A stretch of DNA of 48,880 nucleotides from JBBAAW01 sp041658075. GTDB taxonomy: Bacteria; Patescibacteriota; WWE3; UBA101185; UBA10185. The stretch spans positions 1-48,880 of the forward strand of contig JBBAAW010000005.1 in the NCBI GenBank assembly GCA_041658075.1, in the 5' to 3' direction. Both the position numbers and the translations under genes were made by a program. Below the pieces are notes generated by a model. That model searched no databases, was not told the origin of the DNA, and saw only the letters and a program-made list of their open reading frames with translations. This document shows positions 48,624 to 48,880 of this stretch, piece after piece (within the stretch, counting starts at the first letter, position 1; every line of letters begins with the position of its first letter).

Positions 48624-48671
48624 GACCGGAGGACATCGGTGTCGCCAAACAAACGACGCTTTCCTCCGGTC
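48624..48671 (+). terminator. Long-loop hairpin after the paralogue pair
   Basis: GACCGGAGGA (48624-48633) pairs perfectly with TCCTCCGGTC (48662-48671), ten pairs with a 28-base loop. It ends the GC-richer module before rpmF. Confidence 0.65.
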
Positions 48672-48740
48672 CTTAACATACAATAGCGTTACTGTTTTCT
48701 TGTTCGTCAGAACAAACCATTAACGATGGTGTGCCTAGGG

Positions 48741-48769
48741 TTGACAAGTCGATCAAAATCCTTTTAGAT
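48741..48769 (+). promoter_or_regulatory. Promoter of rpmF
   Basis: A full consensus -35 TTGACA (48741-48746), a 17-base spacer and -10 TTAGAT (48764-48769), then exactly six bases to the ATG at 48776. This is the best-supported leaderless promoter of the window. Confidence 0.75.
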
Positions 48770-48775
48770 AGCACC

Positions 48776-48880
48776 ATGCAAGTCCCAAAAAGAAAAACTA
48801 GCAAGAGTAAAGTGAGGATAAAAAGAAACTCACATTATAAGAGGTCGGCAATAAACACGATAAAGTGCAAGGAGTGCGGA
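48776..48880 (+). CDS. rpmF: Ribosomal protein bL32 (3' part outside the window)
   Basis: 35 residues are visible. MQVPKRKTSKSKVRIKRNSH is the bL32 N-terminus (usual MAVPKRKTSKSRR), and CKECG at the end is the first half of the family's zinc ribbon. bL32 is a small zinc-binding protein of the large subunit. The start is fixed by the promoter six bases upstream. Confidence 0.9.
   Translation, partial: MQVPKRKTSKSKVRIKRNSHYKRSAINTIKCKECG

Noticed and set aside
1..48880. CRISPR arrays.
   Set aside because: No regular direct repeats with equal unique spacers were seen, and no cas-like protein. The 30-base repeats are kilobases apart.

Overview
The window looks like a piece of a small, AT-rich genome of the Candidate Phyla Radiation (Patescibacteria; a Microgenomates or Katanobacteria-like lineage is possible, but I cannot place it by eye). 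Signs of this are tightly packed genes, reduced versions of universal proteins (PheT without its OB/EMAP domain, ThrS without TGS, a trigger factor without the PPIase domain, a short ATP synthase delta subunit), many tiny unknown proteins, and first genes whose start codon lies about 6 bases after a TATAAT-like box, so the mRNA would have no leader. TGA is used as a stop (for example 9629-9631 and 34332-34334), which argues against the recoded SR1/Gracilibacteria groups.

Layout. 1-3.6 kb: the end of a superoxide dismutase gene, pepF and trxB, two small unknown genes. 3.6-6.8 kb: tRNA-Gly, -Arg and -Leu, then single-gene units (D-Ala-D-Ala ligase, two unknown genes, a broken IS30 transposase) separated by repeats that copy or imitate the tRNA-Leu 3' end. 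6.9-13.2 kb: a DEAD-box helicase, a YgjP-like metallopeptidase, an exported protein, a response regulator/PAS histidine kinase pair, tRNA-Pro, and HExxH and transglutaminase-like proteins. 13.2-14.8 kb: a GC-richer radical SAM/SPASM maturase with a 50-residue five-cysteine candidate precursor directly downstream, which is a candidate RiPP locus. 14.9-19 kb: decaying or lineage-specific genes with two more copies of the tRNA-end-like repeat. 19-23.5 kb: a lytic enzyme-like protein, tRNA-Leu, a response regulator, tgt, a frameshifted unknown gene, tig-clpP and tRNA-Val. 23.5-31.4 kb: a membrane protein and the F-type ATP synthase operon atpBEFHA-x-GDC, where x is a short carbonic-anhydrase-like ORF, then truB. 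31.4-38.4 kb: an acyltransferase, thrS-infC-rpmI-rplT, a NYN protein and pheST. 38.5-39.5 kb: a GC-richer pyrF. 39.5-48.9 kb: a class A penicillin-binding protein, tyrS, an EEP-family protein, a 38-residue membrane peptide, recG, a RhuM-Fic protein, rsmD, two GC-richer tandem paralogues and the start of rpmF.

Two expression styles coexist. Most host-like first genes have a -10 box 6-9 bases before ATG or GTG and no Shine-Dalgarno sequence. Operon-internal genes (clpP, atpE, atpD) and the three GC-richer modules (RiPP locus, pyrF, tandem paralogues) have GGAGG-type ribosome binding sites, and the three modules have 5' leaders and hairpins at their ends. The modules look transferred or specially regulated. 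The main leads are the RiPP locus, the cassette-like repeats, and the co-reduction of ATP synthase delta and the alpha N-terminus. No stretch longer than 300 bases is without a gene or a described element.
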